Part shown: positions 1-11,900 of the stretch, one piece after another
Layout: each line of letters opens with the position of its first letter
Position numbering within the stretch: the stretch's first letter is position 1
The notes under the pieces: model-generated
Databases searched by the model: none
What the model was told of the DNA's origin: nothing
Seen by the model: the letters and a program-made list of their open reading frames with translations, nothing else
Made by a program: the position numbers and the translations under genes
DNA from: Branchiostoma floridae
Lineage: Eukaryota; Chordata; Leptocardii; Amphioxiformes; Branchiostomatidae
Reading direction: 5' to 3'
Assembly (NCBI RefSeq): GCF_000003815.2
Contig: NW_023365836.1
Span: 1 to 30,760 of the forward strand
Length of the DNA: 30,760 nt

Positions 1-643
1 TTTGAAAACGTTGCTGGGCAACATAGAGAACGTTATCTTATGTATAATGTTGTGTTCAACTTGGCACATTAAACCGGTTGGTTTAAAAACTGTAGATATC
101 GACAAATTTCACATTAATTTAGATTACTAGTATGTATGCATCTATCATCTCTTTTTAAACTCTTGCAAGTCGAGTCACGTGAGGTCTTGCGAGGTCGAGC
201 CAAATATGGAAACCTGGGCATAAATGATCACCAATTGCAGACAGTCAATCACCTTGATTGACAACAACAAAGGAGCGCATTGTGGATATCCAGGATGCGC
301 TCTGATCTAAAGCGGTTCCTGTTCAGAGTGCTTCCTGAATAGGTCACCTTATGATGAAGAGAGAACTAAATTAATGCAGATCATGAGATGATTAAGTGAA
401 AAACATTACCCAAGATGAGAGTTATTCCATGTACTTATGTCATGTCTTGACTAGTTTCTGCTGACACATAAATTTGGCACAAAAAATCTGGAATATCAAC
501 AATTACTGGATCATATTTCCATTGTCTCTGCATGAATTTCAATCTATCGGTATGGGCATGTGTGTCAATGATTCAATTTTTTTATCATATAAATTTTTGG
601 TATACAGAACATCCAAGTTTATTTTTAGCGTATTTGAGTATGT
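1..643. other. No gene recognised
   Basis: AT-rich non-coding sequence. I see no coding exon, RNA gene or clear repeat structure. The short open frames here lack conserved motifs. Confidence 0.4.
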
Positions 644-1000
644 TTGCCCTTTTGGCAAGAATTCCAGACTGACTGTTGCACAGATATCGATAGAGTTATA
701 CTTATAGTGCCTGGTGGTGTAGGCAGCAGCATGGTGTGGGGCAGTATAAGCACCAGAGGAAATGCAAGGTTAGTTGTCATCCCAGGTAACCTCAGTGCAG
801 TGAGATATAAAGACACAGTTCTCCATTCAGTCGCAATGTCTTTAATATGGGACACAACGCCCATCCACACAGAGCAAAGACCATATACACATGTAGCAGA
901 CTACCTCCAAGAGGCAGACAGTCTTAGGATGGAATGGCCTTCCAACAGAAGATATAGCTAATATCTGATTGAACATATCTTGAGTCAAATTGTTTGTTTG
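644..1000 (+). pseudogene. Degraded Tc1/mariner transposase fragment
   Basis: Seen: an open stretch reads MVWGSIS, then an IPG-LSAVRYKDTVL block, then RPYTHVADYLQEA and EWPSN. After a frame change come residues reading LIEHILSQ. Known: Tc1-like transposases carry this order of motifs in the C-terminal half of the catalytic domain (VMVWG-I, L-RY-D-IL, DNARPH-A, WP-SPDLNPIEH). The DNARPH aspartate is missing, the frame breaks after about 960, and the N-terminal DNA-binding part is absent. It is a dead relic. No terminal repeats were found, so its original ends are unknown. Faint similarity may run on to about 1100. Confidence 0.7.
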
Positions 1001-1452
1001 AATAAAGAGTAACAGGGGCCCTGATTAATGTGTGCTGCTTAATCAAGTTGCCTTGTTTTTGAATCAAGTTTCTGAAATGATGCAGAAACGATGGAAATAT
1101 GACCAAAGGAAATTAATATTCCAAGCTTTTCGTGCCAAGTTTACATACATCAATCAAAAGAAACCTCAGAATTACGACTTAAGAATACAAAAAATGTATA
1201 GACATTGTATAAGAATAAGTACACATTCAGCTCCTTATTGTATTGCATTGTATTTTGATATTCAACGTTATACATGTAAATGTAGCATAGAACCAACGTG
1301 TAGGTTGTATTAGATTTGTCTTCATAAGTAGGAAGAGGAATGATACATGTATAAACTTTGACTTACATGATTGTAGATTGTGCCTTCCGTCATTATTGTA
1401 TGGAATCTACCAATGCAGCAGCAGAACACAGTGGACCACTACTACTAGAACC
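1001..1452. other. No gene recognised
   Basis: Non-coding sequence between the Tc1 relic and the first gap. Apart from possible tail-end remains of the relic up to about 1100, I see nothing. Confidence 0.4.
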
Positions 1453-1940
1453 NNNNNNNNNNNNNNNNNNNNNNNNNNNNNNNNNNNNNNNNNNNNNNNN
1501 NNNNNNNNNNNNNNNNNNNNNNNNNNNNNNNNNNNNNNNNNNNNNNNNNNNNNNNNNNNNNNNNNNNNNNNNNNNNNNNNNNNNNNNNNNNNNNNNNNNN
1601 NNNNNNNNNNNNNNNNNNNNNNNNNNNNNNNNNNNNNNNNNNNNNNNNNNNNNNNNNNNNNNNNNNNNNNNNNNNNNNNNNNNNNNNNNNNNNNNNNNNN
1701 NNNNNNNNNNNNNNNNNNNNNNNNNNNNNNNNNNNNNNNNNNNNNNNNNNNNNNNNNNNNNNNNNNNNNNNNNNNNNNNNNNNNNNNNNNNNNNNNNNNN
1801 NNNNNNNNNNNNNNNNNNNNNNNNNNNNNNNNNNNNNNNNNNNNNNNNNNNNNNNNNNNNNNNNNNNNNNNNNNNNNNNNNNNNNNNNNNNNNNNNNNNN
1901 NNNNNNNNNNNNNNNNNNNNNNNNNNNNNNNNNNNNNNNN
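1453..1940. other. Assembly gap
   Basis: A run of N. Its content is unknown. Confidence 1.
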
Positions 1941-2036
1941 TACAGTCAGCAGACAGTTTGGTCTGTAGTATTCCTGTGTAATGTCACGGCTACATGACAA
2001 TGACATGTTGTACTGACTTTGTAACATGTATTTCAG

Positions 2037-2519
2037 TTGCTGTCATTGGCTACTGAGGTCCTTACCTTCATCACTACCTACCTGGTCAACTCCACCTGCC
2101 TTCCTGCCAAACAGTATTTCAGGTAAGATTGGGAACACTGATTAGTGAGAGTTTTACAATGTAAGTCATTCATGGGAAACCTTGTAATCTGCCATCCTCA
2201 GAAGAAGAGCGGTATCTTGTTTCTGAGGCTGACAAATTCAGGTACATGTACATGTAAGAAATTATGATAAATGAGTTAATGTACTCATAACATGTATGAA
2301 ATAAAAGTTTCCTTGACATTCTATCTGATACCATACTTCACAAATGACCGTTACTCAGATCCTTCTCTTCCTAAATAATTCCCCTTTTGGACGTACATGT
2401 ATGTACCTGAATGTCTGACTTACTGGCTTCTTTTTTCAGTGCGTCATTGTCTGACCAACAAATGGCAGCAGTAGCCATTGTCATTAAAGATCTGGACCGG
2501 GAATATACTGACACTGAAG
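2037..2519 (+). CDS. Two adjoining exons of an unidentified gene (partial)
   Basis: Exon A (2037-2122) follows a TTTCAG acceptor and ends at AG/GTAAGA. Exon B (2440-2519) follows a pyrimidine-rich TTTTTTCAG and ends at GAAG/GTGAG. Exon A ends in phase 2 and its AG joins the first T of exon B as a serine codon, so the two read through without a stop: LLSLATEVLTFITTYLVNST, then CLPAKQYFS, ASLSDQQMAAVAIVIKDLD and REYTDTE. The peptide looks like part of a helical, partly hydrophobic domain. I do not recognise the family. It contains no LIM zinc-binding pattern, so I have no basis for linking it to the abLIM exons downstream. Preceding exons may lie in the 1453-1940 gap or outside the window. Splice-site quality and phase agreement are the only support for it being coding. 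Confidence 0.55.
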
Positions 2520-3689
<1,170 letters not shown>

Positions 3690-3849
3690 TGGTTGTGTAT
3701 ATATATAGTTAAGGCAGTGTTTCCAAATTGCCCTGAGTGAGAAAGATGACAGATGGTCACTGACATGTCTGTTCAATACTAGCAAGACACTTGTTTGACA
3801 CAACTCCACATTCCCCACATTGCCACACAAGGCAGAACATTACTTATGC

Positions 3850-3899
3850 TGTGTGTGTGTGTATGTGTGTGTGTTTGTGACTCTGTGTGTGTGTGTGTG
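3850..3899. repeat. (GT)n microsatellite, interrupted
   Basis: GT-rich run with a few interruptions. It directly abuts the CAGGG terminus of the MITE that starts at 3900. Confidence 0.9.
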
Positions 3900-4068
3900 C
3901 AGGGTTCTAGTCAGGATTTTATTTTAGCATAGTGGGAATGGCATGGTAGCGAAGCGACTAATCAGGAGATTGGTGTGGAAGGGGGGCTCTTGGTCCTTCC
4001 ACAGTGAGATTTGAAGATGTAGAGTTAAAAGTTAGGATTTTGGGGTCAGTTTTGAGTGGCATATCATG
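3900..4068 (-). mobile_element. hAT-like MITE, copy 1 (empty site, truncated by gap)
   Basis: Begins CAGGGTTCTAG. Positions 3900-4024 match the reverse complement of 15933-16057 with about three substitutions by eye. Positions 4029-4068 match the reverse complement of about 6412-6451. The two blocks are joined by a single TTAA at 4025-4028. This copy is therefore the same element as copy 2 but without the 9.5-kb insertion. Its other end should lie about 170 bp inside the adjoining gap. It is inverted relative to copy 2. It carries no coding capacity. Confidence 0.88.
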
Positions 4069-4593
4069 NNNNNNNNNNNNNNNNNNNNNNNNNNNNNNNN
4101 NNNNNNNNNNNNNNNNNNNNNNNNNNNNNNNNNNNNNNNNNNNNNNNNNNNNNNNNNNNNNNNNNNNNNNNNNNNNNNNNNNNNNNNNNNNNNNNNNNNN
4201 NNNNNNNNNNNNNNNNNNNNNNNNNNNNNNNNNNNNNNNNNNNNNNNNNNNNNNNNNNNNNNNNNNNNNNNNNNNNNNNNNNNNNNNNNNNNNNNNNNNN
4301 NNNNNNNNNNNNNNNNNNNNNNNNNNNNNNNNNNNNNNNNNNNNNNNNNNNNNNNNNNNNNNNNNNNNNNNNNNNNNNNNNNNNNNNNNNNNNNNNNNNN
4401 NNNNNNNNNNNNNNNNNNNNNNNNNNNNNNNNNNNNNNNNNNNNNNNNNNNNNNNNNNNNNNNNNNNNNNNNNNNNNNNNNNNNNNNNNNNNNNNNNNNN
4501 NNNNNNNNNNNNNNNNNNNNNNNNNNNNNNNNNNNNNNNNNNNNNNNNNNNNNNNNNNNNNNNNNNNNNNNNNNNNNNNNNNNNNNNNNNNNN
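4069..4593. other. Assembly gap
   Basis: A run of N. It is expected to contain the far end of MITE copy 1, including a CTAGAACCCTG terminus. Confidence 1.
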
Positions 4594-5821
4594 TGACAAG
4601 ATGTGTCGCCCAAGGGTTTTGCCGCGGCGCGTGAACAAGCTTGCCTTTAATTTCTTCACAAAGCAGCCGTTGTTCTAGTCTGTGTAAACACGTGATAGGA
4701 TCTCTTGTGAGTCAGCCACCTGACACACTGATTCTGCTTTTCTCCCATAGTAACGAGCAGCCACTGTGAAATATTCCTCGACAGAACAGTCGAGGTAACA
4801 TATTGAATGAATGTTTTCTAGGTAACATATTGTTAATTCCGGTAATGACTGATCACACTGAAGTTAGCGTCTACTATGTCATATTATTTTGATTATCAAA
4901 ACTGTGTAACTTCAACATAACCGCTCAGAGCTGGTGTGATACGCCGAAGGGCGGTTATACTGGCTACATGGATACGATACAGAGAAATTTTTTGTGATGC
5001 ACTTGATATCAATTTGCAACGCCAGGACTATAAAACAGGGACACATAAAACTTTATGTATAGATCGAGTCAAAGCCACATAACCTTGTGGTTGTTTACCG
5101 AATTTGACTGCGTTTTTACCCCCCACCCCCACCCCCCCATATGTCGCGTTATGTCTATCAATGGCCTCCCAACTGCTTCGAATACGGTATATTCTGTTGT
5201 TGGAACTTAGTTCGAGATATTGCCTACATGTTGGTTGGCTGTGGCTTTCAAATATCACAAACGATGTTTTGAAACACCGAGAGCGGTTGGATATCGTAGA
5301 AATGTGCGGAAGCCCTAGGACGACTAGTCAAGTGGTCGGTCTCTTTAGGGAGGAAGTCAACAGTAATGATTTGATTAGCAGTTTAATGTGGCATCGCTAA
5401 AAGTTCACCTCCGGCTCCAGCTCCGGACACAGAGCGCTCCGGGTATCGAGTAACTTTAATACTGCTGTGTAAACAGTCGAGCTTTGCTGTTATGGCTGCT
5501 TGAAAACGCACAGCTGAATATATTATGAATTGCATGAACTTGCAATAGAAAAATTATTATTATTATAAACACGATAAAGACAATCTTTTGTGTTTTTAAA
5601 AGGTTTTTATGTACTCGTTTCTTTGTATGACCACTTTAATAGCACCAGTAGTGTTAACGCCCCAGTATGTTCCATGTGGTCCTGTATCCAGGGCCTTGTG
5701 TTTGTTGATGGATAAACAGCCTAAACATTGTAGCGTGCCTATAAGATGTTTTCTAATCAATTCACTGAACATCCTTTCTCTATTCTAACTTCATGTTGGC
5801 AGTACCATTTGTTGCTATCCC
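4594..5821. other. No gene recognised
   Basis: Moderately GC-rich single-copy-looking sequence. The features seen are a short CCTCGAC/GTCGAGG hairpin near 4775-4796 and a C-rich tract (listed separately). I could not support any of the open frames as coding. Confidence 0.4.
5119..5138 (-). other. Poly-C tract, possible G-quadruplex on the minus strand
   Basis: Three long C runs separated by single A bases, so the minus strand has three long G runs in 20 bases. Each is long enough to split into two G-tracts. This could form a quadruplex, or be a slippage-prone tract. Confidence 0.5.
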
Positions 5822-5824
5822 TAA

Positions 5825-6163
5825 AGCTAAGGGCACAACCCGCCGTACGTGCAATTTGGAGTCCGTACGTTTTTTGGGGAGGCCACGTCCGCTACGTATT
5901 TCTGAAAACGTTCAGGCTGTACAGGGCAGGCGCGTCGCCCGTAGTGACACGTACAGGGGGCGAATCCGCAGCCCGGTGGCACACAGAGTTTTGCCTGCAC
6001 GTAAAGTTCTACGGCGTGTATGCGTGCATGCTCCCAAATCCGTCGGATTCCCTACGAGTTCGTACGGAGGCGGTACTTACCACTTACGAATGCCTAAAGA
6101 TTGCCCACGTTTTGGCACGTACACAGCACGTATTTGCACATACGGCTGGTTGTACCCTTAGCT
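5825..6163. mobile_element. 339-bp MITE with TAA target duplication (Harbinger-like?)
   Basis: The left end AGCTAAGGGCACAACC and the reverse complement of the right end AGCTAAGGGTACAACC match at 15 of 16 positions. The similarity continues inward (CGCCGTACGTGCAA versus AGCCGTATGTGCAA). TAA lies directly outside both ends (5822-5824 and 6164-6166). The interior is GC-rich and unusually dense in CGTACG and ACGT words, unlike its surroundings. The open frames inside are not conserved coding. TWA duplications are typical of PIF/Harbinger, but no transposase is present, so the superfamily is a guess. Confidence 0.75.
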
Positions 6164-6246
6164 TAACCCCGACAGTTGAAGGTAAACGTCATCCTGCGGA
6201 ATGTGACTGAACAAACTTTACCCTGACACGACGTCGAGCCACTTCG

Positions 6247-6455
6247 CAGGGTTCTAGCTAGTGCATTTTAGCGTAGTAGGCCACTACGCTAAAATTTGTG
6301 ACCCCTACGCTAAAATAAGGGCCACTACGCTAATTTTTAACTAGTGTAGTGGTGCTTTGCTGTCATTTGCTTGTTCAACAATGACTTATCAATGTCTGAA
6401 CAATGAAAAATGATGATATGCCACTCAAAACTGACCCCAAAATCCTAACTTTTAA
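6247..6455 (+). mobile_element. hAT-like MITE, copy 2, left arm (includes TTAA)
   Basis: Starts CAGGGTTCTAG. With the right arm it rebuilds a 334-bp element once one TTAA is removed. Outside the ends, CTTCG occurs directly at 6242-6246 and 16058-16062, a perfect 5-bp target duplication. The arm carries several copies of TACGCTAAAAT or its complement in both orientations between about 6268 and 6335. CAGGG ends suggest hAT, but hAT usually makes 8-bp duplications, so the family is tentative. Confidence 0.85.
6452..6455. repeat. TTAA target site duplication, left
   Basis: TTAA immediately outside the 9.5-kb element. The matching copy is 15929-15932, and the unoccupied site is at 4025-4028 in MITE copy 1. 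Confidence 0.9.
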
Positions 6456-6483
6456 AGGGGGATTCCACTACTGAAACGGGTAT
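6456..6483 (+). repeat. Left terminal inverted repeat of the TTAA element
   Basis: 28 bp, starting AGGGGGATTCCACT and ending GGGTAT. It pairs with 15901-15928 with four mismatches. Confidence 0.88.
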
Positions 6484-6623
6484 TTTTCCCATATATATTA
6501 CACTCTTCGGGATACAAATGCACCCGACTTTTGACTAAATTACCACAGCTGTCTTTTCGACCAAACACTGTTCTAAACCTATAAACCCCCATAGGGAACC
6601 GCTTCCAATTCTCGGCTGTAACC

Positions 6624-6631
6624 TGACGTCA
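6624..6631. promoter_or_regulatory. Perfect CRE palindrome TGACGTCA
   Basis: TGACGTCA lies 22 bp before the first ATG of the ballast gene and 168 bp inside the element. This is the full consensus of CREB/ATF sites and is well placed for a promoter-proximal element, though chance occurrence cannot be excluded. Confidence 0.45.
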
Positions 6632-6645
6632 CGGGTTTTCCAAAT

Positions 6646-8210
6646 ATGGGCATCCGCGCGATCAAAACACGAAGCAGACGACAAAGTGTCATGGCGGACG
6701 CGGACTCGTCGTCGGACTCGTCTGGCGGCCATGGCGCTGACGACGAGGTCGGTCCAGACGACATTATGGACATTATGCCCTACGCATTCGAGCCCCAACG
6801 AGATTCTGGAGGATCGGAGAGCGACGATGACGACAATCAGCCTGCAGATGCACAAGCAGGGGCGGCATGGGACGGCCAGGATGTCGAGACGGAGGGCTGG
6901 AGGCTGGAGCCCGGGGCAAGAGAAATCTGGTGCAGATGCGGTTCGTGTATAGATATGACTACAGTCCGTGAATGTGTATGCTGCCACGACCTTCCTGTGC
7001 TAACAGATCCCGTGGACCACACCAACCTAGATCGGGGCGGTATGGGTGTCGGTAGCGGCCGTGGTGAGCTAAGATGTATCACCCAACACGAAGAATTCTT
7101 TCCCATCTGCCTCATGCGGTCAGCACTAAAAACTGCTCTGATTCAGCGCCAAAACCTTGGACTGGAAGATGTCAGTGAACCATTGAGCACTAGGTAAATG
7201 TAGATTTTGTGTTTCTGTTCAATTTGTTTTGCATCTCTACAACATCGATCTGTGTGTGGGGTCGCCATGGTGAGCTCGCGAAAACATTGTCACATGGACA
7301 TGATGGAGGTCGAATTTATTATCTTAAAGTTATAACCTTGTATGCTGGCTGTATATATTAGCAGGGCTCGAAATACTGCAAACCTGCACTGGTGCAGGTA
7401 ACATTAAAAATTACCTGCACCAGACAAATTTTACCTGCACCAATCTGAACTTAGAAAGTATGGATCTTACCAAAATTGTTCAGGAACGATTTGTATTTTT
7501 TTCTGTTATACTTCAAAGGTGATAACAGTCAATGCAGCTAATAACAATCCATATATTTCACCTACTTCATAGGACATTTATGCATAAAACCCAGTTTATG
7601 AAACAGTGCAGGTTAGGTTCAGGTAGACATAAGAAAGACGGTACCTGCACAGCTCAAATTCTACCTACACTAACCTGCTATGAAGGTGGTATTTGTAGCC
7701 CTGTTTTATCACTATATTACCTGACATATTGTGTACCTGTAAGTTTTAAATCTCGTTCCCAGTACTTCTTGTGTGAAGAAATGGATAGTACTTGTAATTT
7801 CATGATTACTTGAGCCACCATGTTAGTGAGAAAAGTTGTAAATGTTTGGATCGGGCTGTTAGTGCAATACCAAGATCTGAAAATAACTTGATTGAACAAA
7901 ATGTACAGATGTTGGGTACATATTCATAATTAATTTTTTTTAAAAGAACATTATTGTCTTTCAGCAGTGTTCTTGTTGCAAACTTTTAATACAAAAATAT
8001 AATAATTTAAATGTACAATTTACATGCATTTTTGTTTCTCCCAGAATCTTACGACTGTCAGCGTACAGACAGTTTACGTGCTGGGTCCACAAGAGGCGTC
8101 TTGGGAGATCAGTGCGGCGCGTGGTTCCAGCCTGTGCAGTCAGTAAGATAAGACAGGCCCATCCCTCTCCCGATGGGAATTACGTAGGTTTTCTTGAGGC
8201 AGACGAGTAG
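6646..8210 (+). CDS. P2X7-ballast-domain-like protein carried by the transposon
   Basis: Two exons, 6646-7193 and 8045-8210, joined at AG/GTAAAT...CCCAG/A. The split arginine codon keeps the frame, giving 237 aa with a TAG stop at 8208-8210. Residues 17-75 are acidic and serine-rich and include PYAFEP (45-50). The conserved core is WCRCGSC (95-101), RECVCC (109-113) and RCITQHEEF (143-151). Exon 2 then gives RQFTCWVHKR, RRVVPACAVSKIR and PDGNYVGF. Known: the cytoplasmic ballast domain of vertebrate P2X7 receptors has this cysteine cluster and ending, and stand-alone versions occur in invertebrates. No membrane segment or ligand-gated channel portion is present, so this is not a receptor. ATG 6691 (MADADSSS, GTCATGG context) is an equally good start. 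The function is unknown; a zinc-binding or accessory role in transposition is inference. Confidence 0.85.
7362..7703. mobile_element. Short hAT-like MITE in the intron of the ballast gene
   Basis: The left end CAGGGCTCGAAATAC and the reverse-complemented right end CAGGGCTACAAATAC match at 13 of 15 positions. The interior has four exact ACCTGCAC words (7382, 7413, 7433, 7643). CAGGG ends suggest hAT. No clean 8-bp target duplication flanks it, so it is old, or the true ends differ by a few bases. It makes up much of the 851-bp intron. Confidence 0.6.
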
Positions 8211-8946
8211 GTGTGCAATAGAGCATATAGGTTTAGATATTGTGGCCAATTGTATAACTGACAATCAGGAAATTTTCCTGCCAAGACATTTCGCCATCAC
8301 ATGTTCAATTGCTAAGTTGGTCTGTAAATCTGTACGCTACTAACATTTTGCTGTTATGGTTATTCATTCTGGTAAATCTTTGGGTTAGAATTAGAATTGG
8401 GGTGAGCGTTTAGCTGCTAAAATAAAATAAAGCAAACTTGACAACACAGTGTTACACAGTTTCCATATTATTTACACAATAAGTAGTATAGCAGGTGCAT
8501 TTCAACCAAATGTGGACATCTGTCTACCTCAACTGTATGGATTTCTTTATATATTCATGGTTTATACAGCTAGCCAAATAAAAATCTTGTCCATAGGCAA
8601 AATATCCTTATTTTCATATTCCTTTGAACTACATATAGAGCAAGGCATGAATATTATAATGATATACAAATTTCAATCACATTTCTGTATAATTTTCAAA
8701 AATAGGTACACGTGTGTTTACATTTGAATCAGCTTTGGTGGACACACATATTATTGTTGTAAAACAGAACATTTTGTTTCTGAGATATATAGGTGGGATA
8801 TTTATGAATAAATGATTCACTGGATATACTATTGGCAACTCATTCTTATTCACATATTAAATATAGCCTGTCATGTGATCAGTATATCAGTATCTACCTG
8901 AATTTTTACCTAAAGTATGTTGGAGGCTGTCGTGCACACTTCTTTT

Positions 8947-11900
8947 CTAGTCCGCAAACCGCGAACGGTGCTTTGCCTTGGCCGTTTCCATGTCTGGCCT
9001 TGGGATGGGTGCAATGCTACGGGGCAAATCTGGTCTTGGGATCACATCATCTCCACAATGCACATCAGTGGTCTTGCGCTTGTGCACGACAGCCTCCAAC
9101 AACTTTCTTCTGAAGCTATAGTCTTTTTTTTCGTAGATGTTCTTCAGAACGAAGTCCTTCTGCCTCTTGCTGTATTCGAGACGCTGCCTTGTGTCACCTG
9201 CAGAGAACATATGCACACATCCTTGTGTTTCAATGATAATCATTCATTGAGAAAGAGATGACAAAGTCATGCTAAGCTAAACTTGCGTCTATATAAAAAA
9301 AATGACCACTATGAATAAAAAGAGAGTCTGACATTTACCAACTCCATCTCTCTTTCCATGCAAAAACTGACTATTCCATGTCAACCTGTTGCAGAAGTTG
9401 ACAATCCTAAAGTTCCTTTTGTACACAACTGGACTACTAGTATTACAACATCACCCAACTTCAAAATGGCCTTTCTGAATATAACATCCAGCAAGCATGC
9501 ATGCAAGCAAGCAAGCAAGAATGGACTCTTCCATCAACAAAGCAAGAATGGACTCTTCCATCAACAAAGTCAATGTTTCCCTATCTTATGTGTAAAATGA
9601 CAATTGAATCCATTTCACCAATTCGCAGACAAACAAAGAAGAAACATGACAAAGCAGTATATTTCACTTCTATAGATATATATTTCATGGAGTGATATAT
9701 AACTACACAATGTAGCTTGGTAGCTAGTAAAATTACTAGTATTCAAACTTTTATCTGCTAAAATGCATATAAAGACATCACGATCAGGGTGAAAAAGCTA
9801 CATCAATAAATTATTCTAATGGTTATCACTACATAGATATCACTCTTTGTACTACTATTCCCTTTGAATAAATTTATATTACACATTAGTATGTAATCAT
9901 ACCTGATGCTGTCGTAGCCTTTCTTCGCCCAATGTTCTCGTTGTGATCGATCACAGACAGTTGGAGTCTGGCCTTCATCCCAGGGTACTGATAAGGTATC
10001 CGTTTTGTTGCGTACTTCAACACAACGTTGTGGTAGACTTCTATCTCACCTGCAGCAATAGAATGTTCAGACAGAAACAATTAAAATCTTTCTGCCTGTA
10101 ATTTCCTCTCACTTGTAAAATGCATTTACCATCTTTGACTAAGAATCTGGCCTAAGAGTGATTTTACATGAACATAGAACACTTTCCTGTGATAAGGAGT
10201 ACAATTCCTGTGATAATTGTGAAGCATTGATTCACATGCCTTCAATGGCCTTTTTGAAGTAAAAAAATGTGTTGCAGGATGTCTAAACCTATAAGATCAA
10301 ACATTCATGATCACCTGTGTGCTTGAAGAGTGCCATCTTTCCCATATCCTTCAGCAAGGTACGGTCCATGACTACTTCTTGGAGGGCCTTGTGGGCAGGA
10401 GATCCCATCTGGAGCCACTTTGTCTTCTTTTGCTGTCGCCTGGACAGGGGTTTGTGGGCACACTTATGAAATAACTTGTTTCCTGACCACCGATGTCGGT
10501 TTGCGATGTGGTTCAGTAAGGATGTCCATTTCTCCCTCAGCAACTAAATGACAAGCAATAGAGTTGCAGGTTGTTAGTTAGACCTGGCACTGTCCATTCT
10601 ACAGTTACCTAGCAAAACTATGATCATCTTATGCACCTTAATGTGATTCAATATCATGCCTTACTGTATTTTCTCCATTAAATTTCACAACCAAATTGAA
10701 ACACACCTTATTTGGGGCAAGTCTTAGACAAATCTGTGGGGCTGAAATGTGAAATGGAAAAACTCAATAGTTTCCCAGGGTAAAGATCGTAAAATCAAGG
10801 ATTTCTTTGAAAGGTGCTTGCTTAACTTCAGTTGTGAAACTAGTTTTCCCAACTTACAAAATTGCTCAGAACAGATGAAATGTGCACGAAAACAATGTGT
10901 TAAGTTTTTCATCCTTCAGTATTCTATTTGAGGTCTTTTTCCCATCTATCCCTGCTATAGCATCAAATAAAGTATGCACTCTTGCACTTTTAGGCCTTTG
11001 AAAAATGAAAAAAAGTGTGCAGTTAATTTGAGAAAATAAATTTGTACAGTATTGTACTACAGAACTGTTTCACAATGCAAATTTTAAACACTGCAAAAAC
11101 CTCCTTGCCCCCCCTACTGCAAAAAGGTAACCACCACAAATGCTTCTACTTTTACATTATTTTACACACTTTGCACTGTACCTCTGGATTCTCCAAGCAT
11201 GTCTTGCATGAATGCCATAGGTGGTTGCTCACAGACTTCATCCACTCACCCAGGGGTTTGCAGGTTGCCTTCTTGGCCTTTGTTCTTAGTTTTGAAGTTA
11301 CATTTTTTGAGACATGGAAGATGTCAAACTCGTGCTTGATGTCTTTATAGTCTTTCCTCATCATGGCTGCTACCCCCCTATGTCTGTCTGTCGCCAGGCA
11401 TTCAATGTTCATATCATCCTCTTCTAATGACTGTAGACATCTCTCAAGACCCTCTTTCTCCATGGACTGAGACGACCCGGTCTCTGTGACTTGCACCAAC
11501 TGCATGTCCAGGATGAGTGATGTTTTCTCTTCCATAACTGTATAGGACGAGTATTTGGCGTTAAATCCTGGTGAGTCGCACCGGGCGTCTCCAATGATGG
11601 TGATTGGACCCTCCCTTACCAAGTCCCGGGCCATAGCCTGTTGATATAAGAAGTACTCATCAATAGCAGGGATGGCGAACGTTGTCTGGATGTTGAAGAA
11701 ATGTGATGTGCCAACAAAATGTAGGCATAATGATTCAGCAAAATCTATGAATTTATCAATGGAGCCACCAGAGAATAGGATTGCACACGGTACAAGAAGA
11801 TTTCCAAGTGCCTGGTTCTTGATGTATGGTTGGGAATGCCATACACCATTGTGACCTTTTGAACAAGTCCAGTGTACTGCAAGAGCTGTGCCTTTTGTTG

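Noticed and set aside
5746-6210. Overlapping open frames of 154 and 122 codons
   Set aside because: They fall in the GC-rich MITE at 5825-6163, overlap in two frames and have no protein motif.
7354-7711. 8-bp target duplication around the intronic MITE
   Set aside because: The flanks TATATTAG and TTTTATCA do not match.
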